Notes: a model not told the origin generated them from the letters alone. Positions 8,456 through 17,710 are shown, counted from the stretch's first letter. The stretch is DNA of 64,000 bases from Streptococcus pneumoniae (GCF_001457635.1 NZ_LN831051.1:1364001-1428000), one strand, 5' to 3'. Translations and numbers: made by a program.

Positions 8456-9865
8456 ATGAAATTAAATAAAAAAATATATTTCTTTGATAAAGGAATTTTT
8501 AATCCTTATCGAATGAGTAATGTAAAATTAAAAGTTAATCAGGCAGTAAAGGATAAAGAAATTTTCTTCACTGAGGAAAAACCATGGGAAATTCGTTTTG
8601 ATAACAGTTATCCAAATGTTTTCTTTGATGATTTAGCAGGTGTTTATCGTTGCTACTATTCTACATTTACTGATGATGAGGAGTCTGAAAAATACTCTTT
8701 AGAGGAGCGTAAGGAACGTCAATATCTACCTCGTGCGAAGCGTATTGTTTCACTTTGTTATGCTGAAAGTAAAGATGGTGTTAACTGGGTGAAACCAAAT
8801 CTAGGTATTACAGAATTTCGAGGATCAACTGAAAATAATATTATCGGACATTTTTTACATGGTACATCTGTTTTTCTAGATAAACATGACGCAGATGAAA
8901 ATCGTCGTTATAAAATGTTTACAAAGATTGATTACGGTAACGGTGTTCATTTTATTGCTGTAGCATTTTCAAAAGATGGTCTACACTTTGATGAATACAT
9001 TAAAGTACCAAACTTCAATCCACGTGCAGACACTCATAACCATATCATATATGATGAAGCATTAAATCGCTATGTGCTAATTACTCGTACTTGGAGAGAT
9101 TCATTGCGCTTGCCGTGTGTATCTACGAGTGCTGATTTCATTAACTGGACTCCAATTCAAGAAATTTTGAATGTCTGTGATTATGAAAATCAAATTTATT
9201 CTATGCCTATTTTTAAACGTGGCGATTATATACTAGGTTTAGCTTCAGTTTTCCATGAAGGAGATCAACTGAACAAGAATTACGATACAGTGGACCTTCA
9301 ATTGACTTATAGTTATCGTCATGTTGGTTGGCATTATCTAAACACTGCTACTCCACTTATTCCTCGTGGTAAAGGTCAATATGGTGATGGAGAATTTGAC
9401 TGTGGATGTATCTATTCTTCTGCACCAGTTACTATCGGTGACCGTACTTATTTCTACTACATGGGAGGAAATGGACAACATACAAACTTCCGTGAAACAA
9501 GCTTGTCTCGTGCTTATATTGAGAAAGATCACTTTGCATATTGGGATATTAAACGTCCAGAATATCCAGGTGTTTTGTATACCAATGGATTTATTTTCCT
9601 CAATGATCAAGTTTACCTTGATGCAGATATTGCAGCTGGAGGCTTTGTAACAATTGAATTGTTCGAGAATAATCACACTCCAATGGAAATTACAGCTTCC
9701 CTTGAAAAAATAGAAGATGGTCGCTATCAAGTGTTATTCAGCGAACCTTTACCTCGAACTCAAACTCGACTGAAAATTAGCTTTAAAAATGCTAAAATCT
9801 ACGCAATCGAAGGAAATTTAGATATTTTCAGAATTGAATCAGACAATGCTCTATTGAGGGGGTAA
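8456..9865 (+). CDS. Glycosidase-like beta-propeller protein (GH32/43/68-type fold), cytoplasmic
   Basis: The 469-aa protein resembles five-bladed propeller glycoside hydrolases, with repeats such as DNSYPNVFFDD near 45, CYAESKDGVNWVKP near 100 and AFSKDGLHFDEY near 170 (the sugar-hydrolase pattern of a strand ending in SxDGxxW). It has no signal peptide, so it would act on material already imported by the neighbouring ABC system. I cannot place it in a named GH family or point to the catalytic acids. The ATG at 8456 is preferred to GTG 8447 because AGGTGG lies just before it. It sits only 9 bp after the ATPase gene, so it is co-transcribed. Confidence 0.6.
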   Translation: MKLNKKIYFFDKGIFNPYRMSNVKLKVNQAVKDKEIFFTEEKPWEIRFDNSYPNVFFDDLAGVYRCYYSTFTDDEESEKYSLEERKERQYLPRAKRIVSLCYAESKDGVNWVKPNLGITEFRGSTENNIIGHFLHGTSVFLDKHDADENRRYKMFTKIDYGNGVHFIAVAFSKDGLHFDEYIKVPNFNPRADTHNHIIYDEALNRYVLITRTWRDSLRLPCVSTSADFINWTPIQEILNVCDYENQIYSMPIFKRGDYILGLASVFHEGDQLNKNYDTVDLQLTYSYRHVGWHYLNTATPLIPRGKGQYGDGEFDCGCIYSSAPVTIGDRTYFYYMGGNGQHTNFRETSLSRAYIEKDHFAYWDIKRPEYPGVLYTNGFIFLNDQVYLDADIAAGGFVTIELFENNHTPMEITASLEKIEDGRYQVLFSEPLPRTQTRLKISFKNAKIYAIEGNLDIFRIESDNALLRG

Positions 9866-9869
9866 GATT

Positions 9870-10358
9870 ATGAAATATGATTTATATGATAATTGTATTG
9901 AACTTCTAAAAGAACGCGAAGTTACAATTGAAGATATGGCAGCGTTAGTAATATTTTCACAACAAAAATATTACCCTGAATTAACTCTTGACGACGCTTC
10001 ATATGCAATTCAACGTGTACTAAAAAAACGTGAAGTTCAGAATGTAATTATGACAGGAATTGAGTTAGATAAGTTAGCTGAAGCACAAAAACTATCTCCA
10101 GAATTTCAAAAGATTATGGAGAAAGATAATCCATTGTATGGGATTGATGAAGTAATCGTCTTATCGATATTGAATTTATATGGTTCTATTGCCTTTACAA
10201 ATTATGGCTATTTAGATAAATTAAAACCACTGATTTTAGAAAGATTGAATGAGAATCACGAAGGTGTTTGTAATGTATTTCTAGATGATATTGTTGGTGC
10301 AATAGCCGCAGCAGCATGTAGTAAAATTGCACACAATCATGCTAGTGATGAAATATAA
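9870..10358 (+). CDS. Phosphatidylglycerophosphatase A / LtrC-family protein
   Basis: The 162-aa protein matches the Firmicutes PgpA family (YutG, Listeria LtrC): an N-terminal helical part (ELLKEREVTIEDMAAL), the block REVQNVIMTGIELDKLAE near 54, LYGIDEVIVLSILN near 89, YGSIAFTNYGYLDK near 105 and the FLDDIVGAIAAA end near 138. The acidic DE and DD residues are the conserved family sites. Canonical PgpA removes phosphate from phosphatidylglycerol phosphate; the Firmicutes branch is soluble, and its true substrate is uncertain to me. It starts 5 bp after the glycosidase gene with a strong GAGGGGG site, which puts it in the sugar operon, an odd place for lipid metabolism. Confidence 0.75.
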   Translation: MKYDLYDNCIELLKEREVTIEDMAALVIFSQQKYYPELTLDDASYAIQRVLKKREVQNVIMTGIELDKLAEAQKLSPEFQKIMEKDNPLYGIDEVIVLSILNLYGSIAFTNYGYLDKLKPLILERLNENHEGVCNVFLDDIVGAIAAAACSKIAHNHASDEI

Positions 10359-10390
10359 CTATTGAATTTAGTATCGTAAATAATAAAGCG

Positions 10391-10447
10391 TTTGGTTTCT
10401 AGATTATTGTCATTCAAATTGGATAATGATAAATCTAGAAACCAAAT
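10391..10447. terminator. Long hairpin terminator after the importer operon
   Basis: A 15-bp perfect inverted repeat (TTTGGTTTCTAGATT and its complement) is followed by TATATTTT. It closes the nanE-to-PgpA transcription unit. Confidence 0.7.
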
Positions 10448-10497
10448 ATATTTTCCGCATAAAATGAGGGATTATATATCTCACTTTTTTACAATTG

Positions 10498-10604
10498 TAT
10501 AGTGGATTAAAACTAGAATAGTGCATCTCTACTTCTAAAACATTGTTAGAAATCGATTTGACTGTCCTGATTGATTTGTACTGTTCTTATTTCATTTTAC
10601 TATA
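10498..10604. repeat. RUP element
   Basis: This 107-bp unit begins TATAGTGGATTAAAAC and ends TTCATTTTACTATA, with imperfect inverted ends and flanking TA, as expected for RUP, a non-autonomous relative of IS630-Spn1. It separates the importer operon from cdd. Confidence 0.85.
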
Positions 10605-10645
10605 ATTTAGTGTGAGTAAAATATAATAATAAAGGAGTTAAAACA

Positions 10646-11053
10646 ATGACAGTAATTAATAAATTTGTTTTAATGGAGCAAGCAAAAAAAGTTTTAAAAA
10701 ATGCTTACTTTCCGTATTCCAAATTTCCTGTAGGTGCAGCAATTTTATTTAAAGATGGTAAAGTAATTACAGGAGCAAATATAGAAAATGTATCGTTTGG
10801 TGTAACTAACTGTGCAGAACGTAGTGCTATTTTTTATGGGACTTCTCAAGGATATAGAAAAGGAGATATTCTTGCGATTGCTGTTGCAGGTGAAACTGAA
10901 GACTACTTACCACCATGCAACATTTGTCGTCAAGTTATGGTAGAATTTTGTGAGCCTGATACCTTAGTCTTTCTATTAAATGGTAAGGGAAACATACTTG
11001 AATTGCGATTAGAGGAATTAGTCCCATATTCGTTCTCAAGTCTAGAAATGTAA
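10646..11053 (+). CDS. cdd: Cytidine deaminase
   Basis: This enzyme deaminates cytidine or deoxycytidine to the uridine form for pyrimidine salvage. The 135-aa length fits the tetrameric small class. The zinc site is complete: CAERSA with Cys56 and proton-shuttling Glu58, and PPCNICRQ with Cys91 and Cys94. The substrate-binding PVGAA block is at 28-32. AAAGGAG precedes the ATG. It is separated from upstream genes by a terminator and RUP, and stands 31 bp before the sialic acid lyase gene. Its presence in the island is unexplained; CMP-sialic acid turnover would release cytidine nucleotides, but that link is speculation. Confidence 0.9.
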   Translation: MTVINKFVLMEQAKKVLKNAYFPYSKFPVGAAILFKDGKVITGANIENVSFGVTNCAERSAIFYGTSQGYRKGDILAIAVAGETEDYLPPCNICRQVMVEFCEPDTLVFLLNGKGNILELRLEELVPYSFSSLEM

Positions 11054-11084
11054 TTACGTAGTATGAAATAAGGAGAAAAAAACA

Positions 11085-12002
11085 ATGTCAGATTTGAAAA
11101 AATACGAAGGTGTCATTCCAGCCTTCTACGCATGTTATGATGATCAAGGAGAAGTAAGCCCAGAACGTACGCGTGCCTTGGTTCAATACTTCATTGATAA
11201 AGGTGTTCAAGGTCTTTATGTCAATGGTTCTTCTGGTGAATGTATCTACCAAAGCGTTGAAGATCGCAAGTTGATTTTGGAAGAAGTCATGGCGGTAGCC
11301 AAAGGTAAATTGACCATTATTGCCCATGTTGCTTGCAATAATACTAAAGACAGTATGGAACTTGCTCGCCATGCTGAAAGCTTGGGAGTAGATGCTATTG
11401 CAACGATTCCACCAATTTATTTCCGCTTGCCAGAATACTCAGTTGCCAAATACTGGAACGATATCAGTTCTGCAGCTCCAAACACAGACTACGTTATTTA
11501 CAACATTCCTCAATTGGCAGGGGTTGCTTTGACTCCAAGCCTTTACACAGAAATGTTGAAAAATCCTCGTGTTATCGGTGTGAAGAACTCTTCTATGCCA
11601 GTTCAAGATATCCAAACCTTTGTCAGCCTTGGTGGAGAAGACCATATCGTCTTTAATGGTCCTGATGAGCAGTTCCTAGGAGGACGCCTCATGGGGGCTA
11701 GGGCTGGTATCGGTGGTACTTATGGTGCTATGCCAGAACTCTTCTTGAAACTCAATCAGTTGATTGCGGATAAGGACCTAGAAACAGCGCGTGAATTGCA
11801 GTATGCTATCAACGCAATCATTGGTAAACTCACTTCTGCTCATGGAAATATGTACGGTGTCATCAAAGAAGTTTTGAAGATCAATGAAGACTTGAATATT
11901 GGATCTGTTCGTTCACCATTGACACCAGTGACTGAAGAAGATCGTCCAGTTGTAGAAGAAGCTGCTGCCTTGATTCGTGAAACCAAGGAGCGCTTCCTCT
12001 AA
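11085..12002 (+). CDS. N-acetylneuraminate lyase (DHDPS/NAL superfamily)
   Basis: The 305-aa TIM-barrel aldolase splits N-acetylneuraminate into ManNAc and pyruvate. GSSGE at 48-52 binds the pyruvate carboxylate, Tyr139 in YNIP is the catalytic tyrosine, and Lys167 in VIGVKNSS is the Schiff-base lysine. All are intact. The codon usage is less AT-rich than the ABC importer genes upstream, suggesting a different age in this genome. An AAGGAG site precedes the ATG. The gene is usually called nanA or npl, but nanA also names the pneumococcal sialidase, so I leave the symbol blank. Confidence 0.92.
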   Translation: MSDLKKYEGVIPAFYACYDDQGEVSPERTRALVQYFIDKGVQGLYVNGSSGECIYQSVEDRKLILEEVMAVAKGKLTIIAHVACNNTKDSMELARHAESLGVDAIATIPPIYFRLPEYSVAKYWNDISSAAPNTDYVIYNIPQLAGVALTPSLYTEMLKNPRVIGVKNSSMPVQDIQTFVSLGGEDHIVFNGPDEQFLGGRLMGARAGIGGTYGAMPELFLKLNQLIADKDLETARELQYAINAIIGKLTSAHGNMYGVIKEVLKINEDLNIGSVRSPLTPVTEEDRPVVEEAAALIRETKERFL

Positions 12003-12019
12003 TCCATAAGGAGGTATTT

Positions 12020-12223
12020 ATGACGCACTACGTTGCCAATCCAGAGGTGGTCATTCTCGGGGGTGGCATCATGGGACAAGAAGCTATCCTCAAACCAAAG
12101 ATTCGTGCAGCCTTGAAAGAAGCCTTGGTTCCAAGTTTGGCTGAGAACACAAGATTAGAATTTGCTCATCATCAAAACACTGCTGATATGCTTGGAGCCT
12201 ACTATCATTTTAAAATAAAATAA
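12020..12223 (+). pseudogene. nanK: ROK-family kinase (N-acetylmannosamine kinase) C-terminal remnant
   Basis: Only 67 codons remain of a roughly 290-aa ROK kinase. The PEVVILGGGIM block, which is the C-terminal glycine-rich segment of the ATPase core, is visible near residue 8, followed by the end helices. The N-terminal ATP-binding and sugar-binding lobes and the zinc motif are gone. It keeps an apparent AAGGAGG start site 18 bp after the lyase gene. Without the rest it cannot phosphorylate ManNAc, so a kinase elsewhere must supply ManNAc-6-P. Confidence 0.75.
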
Positions 12224-12372
12224 ATTTAATATTTACTTTACTAAATTAGTGTATTCTTCCTACTTTAATTAGAGAATGATTTAAGTTCTCTTTAAAAATC
12301 AAAAGAGTCTAGGATAAAATAGTTCTCAATCACAAAAAAGCTAAAGATTTCCAATTGTGGAACTCTAGCTTT

Positions 12373-12828
12373 TTAATTTTGAGTCGTTCTCTTATTGTAT
12401 TTTAGGAGGTTATTGGCCATAAGTACCAATCTCATGTCAATTCTCACTTGACGCTTCCCTCTCAGATTACATCTCTTGTAACCCAAACAAGCCTTTATCT
12501 GCCCAAAGACAGGTTCCACATCAATCTTGCGTTGAGCGAAAATCTGTCTACCTTGGGGAGATAAAAGCGCCTGACATTCTTTAGCTTTCAAGTTTTGATA
12601 GCGTTCGTTCATATACAGTCCCTTTTGAGGGGCTGATTCAGGTTCGTCGGCGTAGTAAACCTTGATTTTTTGTTGAAAGTCTGTCTGTGTTTTCTGATAT
12701 TTGGTATGGTGAAAACGATAATACCAGCCATCAGGATGTGTATAGCTATCCTCCTTGTCATTATAGTGCCAATTCGCTAAGTTTCTAGCTGACTGTTTAT
12801 AGCCTCTCTTTTGTTCCTTATCAAACAT
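12373..12828 (-). pseudogene. IS1182-family transposase, C-terminal fragment
   Basis: These 151 codons match the C-terminal part of IS1182-type DDE transposases, with the FAQRKIDVEPVFGQIK block near residue 98 (the conserved Glu region) and KRCNLRGKRQVRIDMRL near 119. The rest of the gene is displaced or deleted on the right side of the nested IS1380 element. It is not functional alone. Confidence 0.75.
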
Positions 12829-12863
12829 GGCATATTCAACCCCAATTATTCACCCCTAATCTA

Positions 12864-12916
12864 AAAACCATCCAGAATCCTTGCCTTAGCTTAGATCCTG
12901 GATGGTTTCTTTTTTC
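12864..12916. terminator. Hairpin terminator at the left edge of the IS1380-type element
   Basis: AAACCATCCAG and CTGGATGGTTT form a stem and a run of T follows (TTTCTTTTTTC). It would stop transcripts entering the IS from the left. Confidence 0.5.
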
Positions 12917-13004
12917 ACCCAATGGGTGTTTTTTACTAGACAAAAAAGAGTTTCCCCTTTATGGTATAAGTGTAGAAAAAAACACAAAAAGAAAGGAAAC
13001 TCAC

Positions 13005-14351
13005 ATGAACAGTTTACCAAATCATCACTTCCAAAACAAGTCTTTTTACCAACTATCTTTCGATGGAGGTCATTTAACCCAGTATGGTGGTCTTATCTTT
13101 TTTCAGGAACTTTTTTCCCAGTTGAAACTAAAAGAGCGGATTTCTAAGTATTTAGTAACGAATGACCAACGCCGCTACTGTCGTTATTCGGATTCAGATA
13201 TCCTTGTCCAGTTCCTCTTTCAACTGTTAACAGGCTATGGAACGGACTATGCTTGTAAAGAATTGTCAGCTGATGCCTACTTTCCAAAATTGTTGGAAGG
13301 AGGGGAGCTTGCTTCACAGCCAACCTTATCCCGTTTTCTTTCCAGAACTGACGAGGAAACAGTCCATAGTTTGCGATGCCTCAACCTTGAATTGGTCGAA
13401 TTCTTTTTACAGTTTCACCAGCTAAACCAACTCATTGTAGATATCGATTCTACCCATTTCACAACTTATGGCAAGCAAGAAGGTGTTGCTTATAACGCCC
13501 ACTATCGTGCTCATGGCTATCATCCTCTTTATGCTTTCGAGGGGAAGACAGGTTATTGTTTCAATGCCCAGCTTCGTCCTGGTAATCGTTATTGTTCTGA
13601 AGAGGCAGACAGCTTTATCACACCTGTTTTAGAACGGTTTAATCAACTTCTCTTTCGAATGGATAGTGGCTTTGCGACCCCAAAATTATACGATTTAATT
13701 GAAAAAACAGGGCAATACTACCTCATAAAACTCAAGAAAAATACTGTTCTGAGCCGTCTTGGAGACCTTTCCCTCCCTTGCCCACAGGATGAGGACTTAA
13801 CCATCTTGCCCCACTCCGCCTACTCAGAAACTCTCTATCAAGCAGGATCTTGGTCGCACAAGCGTCGTGTCTGCCAGTTCTCTGAACGAAAAGAAGGAAA
13901 CTTGTTCTACGATGTTATTTCTCTCGTTACAAATATGACGAGTGGAACAAGCCAAGACCAGTTTCAGCTTTATCGTGGACGTGGTCAAGCCGAGAATTTC
14001 ATCAAGGAGATGAAGGAGGGATTTTTTGGCGATAAAACGGATAGTTCAAGCTTAATCAAAAACGAAGTTCGTATGATGATGAGCTGTATCGCCTACAATC
14101 TCTATCTTTTTCTCAAACATCTAGCTGGAGGTGACTTCCAAACTTTAACAATCAAACGCTTCCGCCATCTTTTTCTTCACGTGGTGGGAAAATGTGTTCG
14201 AACAGGACGCAAGCAGCTCCTCAAATTGTCTAGTCTCTATGCCTATTCCGAATTGTTTTCAGCACTTTATTCTAGGATTAGAAAAGTCAACCTGAATCTT
14301 CCTGTTCCTTATGAACCACCTAGAAGAAAAGCGTCGTTAATGATGCATTAA
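13005..14351 (+). CDS. IS1380-family transposase, full length
   Basis: The 448-aa protein is intact and reads as a complete IS1380-family DDE transposase (the type called IS1380-Spn1 in pneumococcus). IVDIDSTHF near 144 carries the first Asp, FRMDSGFATP near 221 the second and the RGRGQAENFIKEMKEG block near 324 the catalytic Glu. GAAAGGA precedes the ATG, and a promoter-like TTTACTA-to-TATAAG region lies near 12930-12966. I could not define its terminal repeats by eye. It may be mobile. Confidence 0.85.
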   Translation: MNSLPNHHFQNKSFYQLSFDGGHLTQYGGLIFFQELFSQLKLKERISKYLVTNDQRRYCRYSDSDILVQFLFQLLTGYGTDYACKELSADAYFPKLLEGGELASQPTLSRFLSRTDEETVHSLRCLNLELVEFFLQFHQLNQLIVDIDSTHFTTYGKQEGVAYNAHYRAHGYHPLYAFEGKTGYCFNAQLRPGNRYCSEEADSFITPVLERFNQLLFRMDSGFATPKLYDLIEKTGQYYLIKLKKNTVLSRLGDLSLPCPQDEDLTILPHSAYSETLYQAGSWSHKRRVCQFSERKEGNLFYDVISLVTNMTSGTSQDQFQLYRGRGQAENFIKEMKEGFFGDKTDSSSLIKNEVRMMMSCIAYNLYLFLKHLAGGDFQTLTIKRFRHLFLHVVGKCVRTGRKQLLKLSSLYAYSELFSALYSRIRKVNLNLPVPYEPPRRKASLMMH

Positions 14352-14439
14352 AGAACAGTCGAGATGAAAAAATCGTGTGACGCACCAAGGGAGGAGTCTG
14401 CCCTTTTGAGGAAATCTAGCGAGGAAAAACGATACTGGA

Positions 14440-14503
14440 ACAGCAGAAAGTAAAACTGACCTCATGAGGAGGAAGAAAGTGGCTCATGAGGTCAGGGGTT
14501 TTG
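14440..14503. repeat. 13-bp inverted repeat near the IS junction
   Basis: CTGACCTCATGAG and CTCATGAGGTCAG form a perfect 13-bp stem, followed by GGGGTTTT. It lies between the IS1380 gene and the IS1182 N-terminal fragment and may be a terminator or the right subterminal end of the IS. Confidence 0.5.
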
Positions 14504-14677
14504 TAAGTTACATCTAGTTGAGAGAGGTATGAATGATTTGGGTTTAATCAGATGGTTTACCTCCTTTTCATCGGTATTCACCACTTTTTCAATAGTAAAG
14601 ACGAGATGGTCTTGCGGCAAGAAAGAACTGATTTCTAGTGGTAAAGTTGTTTGATTTGTGTTATAGTGAATATGCAT
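14492..14677 (-). pseudogene. IS1182-family transposase, N-terminal fragment
   Basis: The first 35 codons (MHIHYNTNQTTLPLEIS, then FLPQDHLVFTIEKVVNT) are the standard N-terminus of IS1182 transposases. After VNT the sequence no longer matches and runs into junction DNA, ending after 61 codons. Together with 12373-12828 it brackets the nested IS1380 copy. Confidence 0.7.
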
Positions 14678-14821
14678 GGGATAGCCCTTCTAAATGGTTT
14701 ATTGGGCAATTCTATTTTACCAAGACTATCGCAACCATGCAAAAAAGCAACGGCAAATCCGCTTCTTTTTTGGAGATAAGAGACTATTGTCCCAGACTCT
14801 TAGTACTGGTTGGAGGATACG

Positions 14822-15591
14822 ATGAAAGATAGTTATTGGTTAAATTATTTTCCGGAGTATAGTTTAGAAACGTTTGAAGTAGAATAGATATTAAGGACCT
14901 ATCTTTCTCTTATTCCAAAGACTCAGCTCCTGTAATAGAAAATTTAAATTTGACTATTGAGTCAGGACAGAGAATTGCACTAGTCGGTCAACCGGGGTCA
15001 GGAAAAAGTACATTATCAAAAATACCATCAGGATTATATAAGATTGATACAGGAAAAGTTTTATTTGATGGTGTAAATATTAATCAAATAGATAAAAAAA
15101 TATTAAGTCAAAATTTAGGAGTAGTTCCACAGGATTCGTTTTTATTGAACAGAAGTATTCTTGATAACATAACTTTAAAGCACGAAGTTACTTCACAAAA
15201 GATAGAGGAAGTTTGTAAAGCAGTTCAAATCTATGATGAAATCATGGCTATGCCGATGAAATTTAATACTATCATCTCAGAGATGGGTTCAAATATTTCA
15301 GGTGGTCAAAGACAACGGATAGCACTGGCACGTGCATTAATAAATAATCCTAGTATTGTAATTTTAGATGAAGCAACTAGTGCTTTAGACACTATTAATG
15401 AGGAAAGAATAACAAAGTATATAAAAAGTCAGGGCTGTACTCAAATAATTGTAGCTCATAGATTGTCAACGATTAAGGATGCGGATATTATTGTTGTAAT
15501 GAAAGGTGGTAAGATTGTTGAGTCAGGAAATCATAAGTACTTAATGGATCTTGGTGGAGAGTACTACAGCTTATATACAAAAAGGAAATGA
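14822..15591 (+). pseudogene. Peptide/bacteriocin ABC exporter, C-terminal ATPase domain remnant
   Basis: From about 14884 the frame reads DIKDLSFSYSKDSAPV, then Walker A GQPGSGKST, Q-loop VVPQDSFLL, signature ISGGQRQRIALARAL, Walker B IVILDEATSALD and the H-loop VAHRLSTI, ending at 15591. This is a complete exporter-type nucleotide-binding domain, but the C39 peptidase and membrane domains that normally precede it are absent. A short 21-codon ORF at 14822-14887 lies in another frame just upstream. Its low GC and its position beside an IS end suggest the remainder of a bacteriocin export locus cut by the IS1182-type element. Walker A has Gln-Pro where Gly-Ser or Glu-Ser is common. Confidence 0.7.
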
Positions 15592-15603
15592 GGTGTAAAG
15601 AAA

Positions 15604-15774
15604 ATGAAGAAAGAAAATGAATATGTAATTTTAACAACAGCCTCACTAGGGGTGATGATTGGAATAGTGTTTGCAATTTTTTTAGATTTTCCAGTTGAAT
15701 ATGGTATTTCTTTAGGATTGTTGAATGGAATAGTATTGGGTTCGCTGATTGTTTACAAAAACAATAAGAATTAA
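15604..15774 (+). CDS. Small membrane protein, 56 aa, unknown
   Basis: This short ORF follows the exporter ATPase remnant by 12 bp. It begins MKKENEYVIL and has two hydrophobic spans (about residues 8-28 and 33-51) separated by a FPVEYG turn, ending in a basic KNNKN tail. The region before the ATG (GAGGTGTAAAGAAA) is a fair ribosome-binding site. Such two-helix proteins often accompany bacteriocin exporters as immunity or accessory proteins, but I do not recognise this one. Confidence 0.5.
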   Translation: MKKENEYVILTTASLGVMIGIVFAIFLDFPVEYGISLGLLNGIVLGSLIVYKNNKN

Positions 15775-15807
15775 GCATAATTTTTTGCTGTAAACTAAGG
15801 AGTAGAG

Positions 15808-15876
15808 ATGGCTATAGTTGAAATTATAAATCTAACAAAAAGCTTTAAAGATATTGAAGTTATTCATAACACTTAA
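15808..15876 (+). pseudogene. ABC transporter ATPase, extreme N-terminal stub
   Basis: After a very good site (AAGGAGTAGAG), 22 codons read MAIVEIINLTKSF and then KDIEVIHNT before TAA. This is the first beta-strand pair typical of an ABC ATPase, ending before the Walker A loop. It is the left stump of a deleted gene of the same peptide-export cluster. Confidence 0.55.
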
Positions 15877-15918
15877 ATAATAGAGCAACTACAGTAGTAG
15901 CTTAAAAACATGATTAAA

Positions 15919-15948
15919 TCGCTATTCTTAGGAGTAGCGTTTTTTCTT
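15919..15948 (+). terminator. Hairpin terminator
   Basis: CGCTA and TAGCG form a short stem followed by TTTTTTCTTTTTG, just after the ABC stub. Confidence 0.55.
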
Positions 15949-15954
15949 TTTGTT

Positions 15955-16062
15955 TAATACTCTTTGAAAATCTCTTCAAACCACGTCAGCTTTGCCTTGC
16001 CGTACTCAAGTACAGCCTGCGACTCGCTTCCTAGTTTGCTCTTTGATTTTCATTGAGTATAA
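15955..16062. repeat. BOX element (A and C type ends)
   Basis: The unit starts TAATACTCTTTGAAAATCTC and ends TTTTCATTGAGTATAA, the two conserved ends of pneumococcal BOX repeats, with CTTCCTAGTTTGCTC in the boxC part. It is directly followed by a RUP. Confidence 0.8.
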
Positions 16063-16077
16063 AAAGGGTTAAGTAAG

Positions 16078-16199
16078 TATAGTAAATTGAAATAAGATAT
16101 GAACAAATCGATTAGAAAAGTCAAATTAATTTCTAGAAATATGTTAGAAATTGGTTTGAATTCCGCAATCAATTTGTTCAGTTTTTATTTCATTTAATT
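16078..16199. repeat. RUP element, diverged
   Basis: The left end TATAGTAAATTGAAATAAG is standard for RUP. The right part (TCAGTTTTTATTTCATTTAA) is a second RUP-like end in the other orientation, so the copy looks rearranged. Confidence 0.6.
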
Positions 16200-16224
16200 A
16201 GAATTTCCCAACTGTCTAACTCAA

Positions 16225-16256
16225 CTAAAAATCCCCAATCGTAGTGATTGAGGATT
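16225..16256 (-). terminator. gdhA terminator
   Basis: Read on the minus strand, AATCCTCAATC, ACTAC and GATTGGGGATT form a stem-loop followed by TTTTAG. It lies 14 bp after the gdhA stop. Confidence 0.7.
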
Positions 16257-16269
16257 AAGCAAATAAATC

Positions 16270-17628
<1,359 letters not shown>

Positions 17629-17632
17629 TTAT

Positions 17633-17649
17633 TGTCATATTTTATTACA
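17633..17649. promoter_or_regulatory. GlnR operator in the gdhA leader
   Basis: TGTCATATTTTATTACA fits the GlnR consensus TGTNAN7TNACA exactly. It lies between the -10 box and the gdhA ATG, so bound GlnR would block the start of transcription. GlnR control of gdhA is known in pneumococcus. Confidence 0.75.
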
Positions 17650-17655
17650 TAAGAC

Positions 17656-17684
17656 ATTATAGCAGAATTTTTTTTCACTGTAAA
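17656..17684 (-). promoter_or_regulatory. gdhA promoter
   Basis: On the minus strand TTTACA is followed after 17 bp by TATAAT with an extended TGC. This is a strong sigma-A promoter. Confidence 0.75.
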
Positions 17685-17695
17685 GAAAAAACAGA

Positions 17696-17710
17696 AATTT
17701 TCTAAAAATT
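17696..17710. promoter_or_regulatory. CodY-box candidate upstream of gdhA
   Basis: AATTTTCTAAAAATT matches the CodY consensus AATTTTCWGAAAATT at 14 of 15 positions and lies 11 bp upstream of the -35 box. Confidence 0.5.

Larger units (their letters stand above)
12304..14800. mobile_element. IS1182-type element remnant interrupted by an IS1380-type element
   Basis: AGAGTCTAGGATAAAATAGT at the left (12304) and the complement of ACTATTGTCCCAGACTCT at the right (ends 14800) look like imperfect terminal repeats of one element. The transposase C-terminal piece (12373-12828) and N-terminal piece (14492-14677) are both on the minus strand in the right order, with an intact IS1380-type gene between them. 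About half of the IS1182 gene is missing, so the insertion came with a deletion. A hairpin with T-run (12335-12374) lies near its 3' end. Confidence 0.65.

Noticed and set aside
12902..13147. 81-codon plus-strand ORF
   Set aside because: It overlaps the start of the IS1380 transposase in another frame and has no support.
14638..14832. 64-codon plus-strand ORF
   Set aside because: It overlaps the IS1182 fragment and IS end and has no start site.
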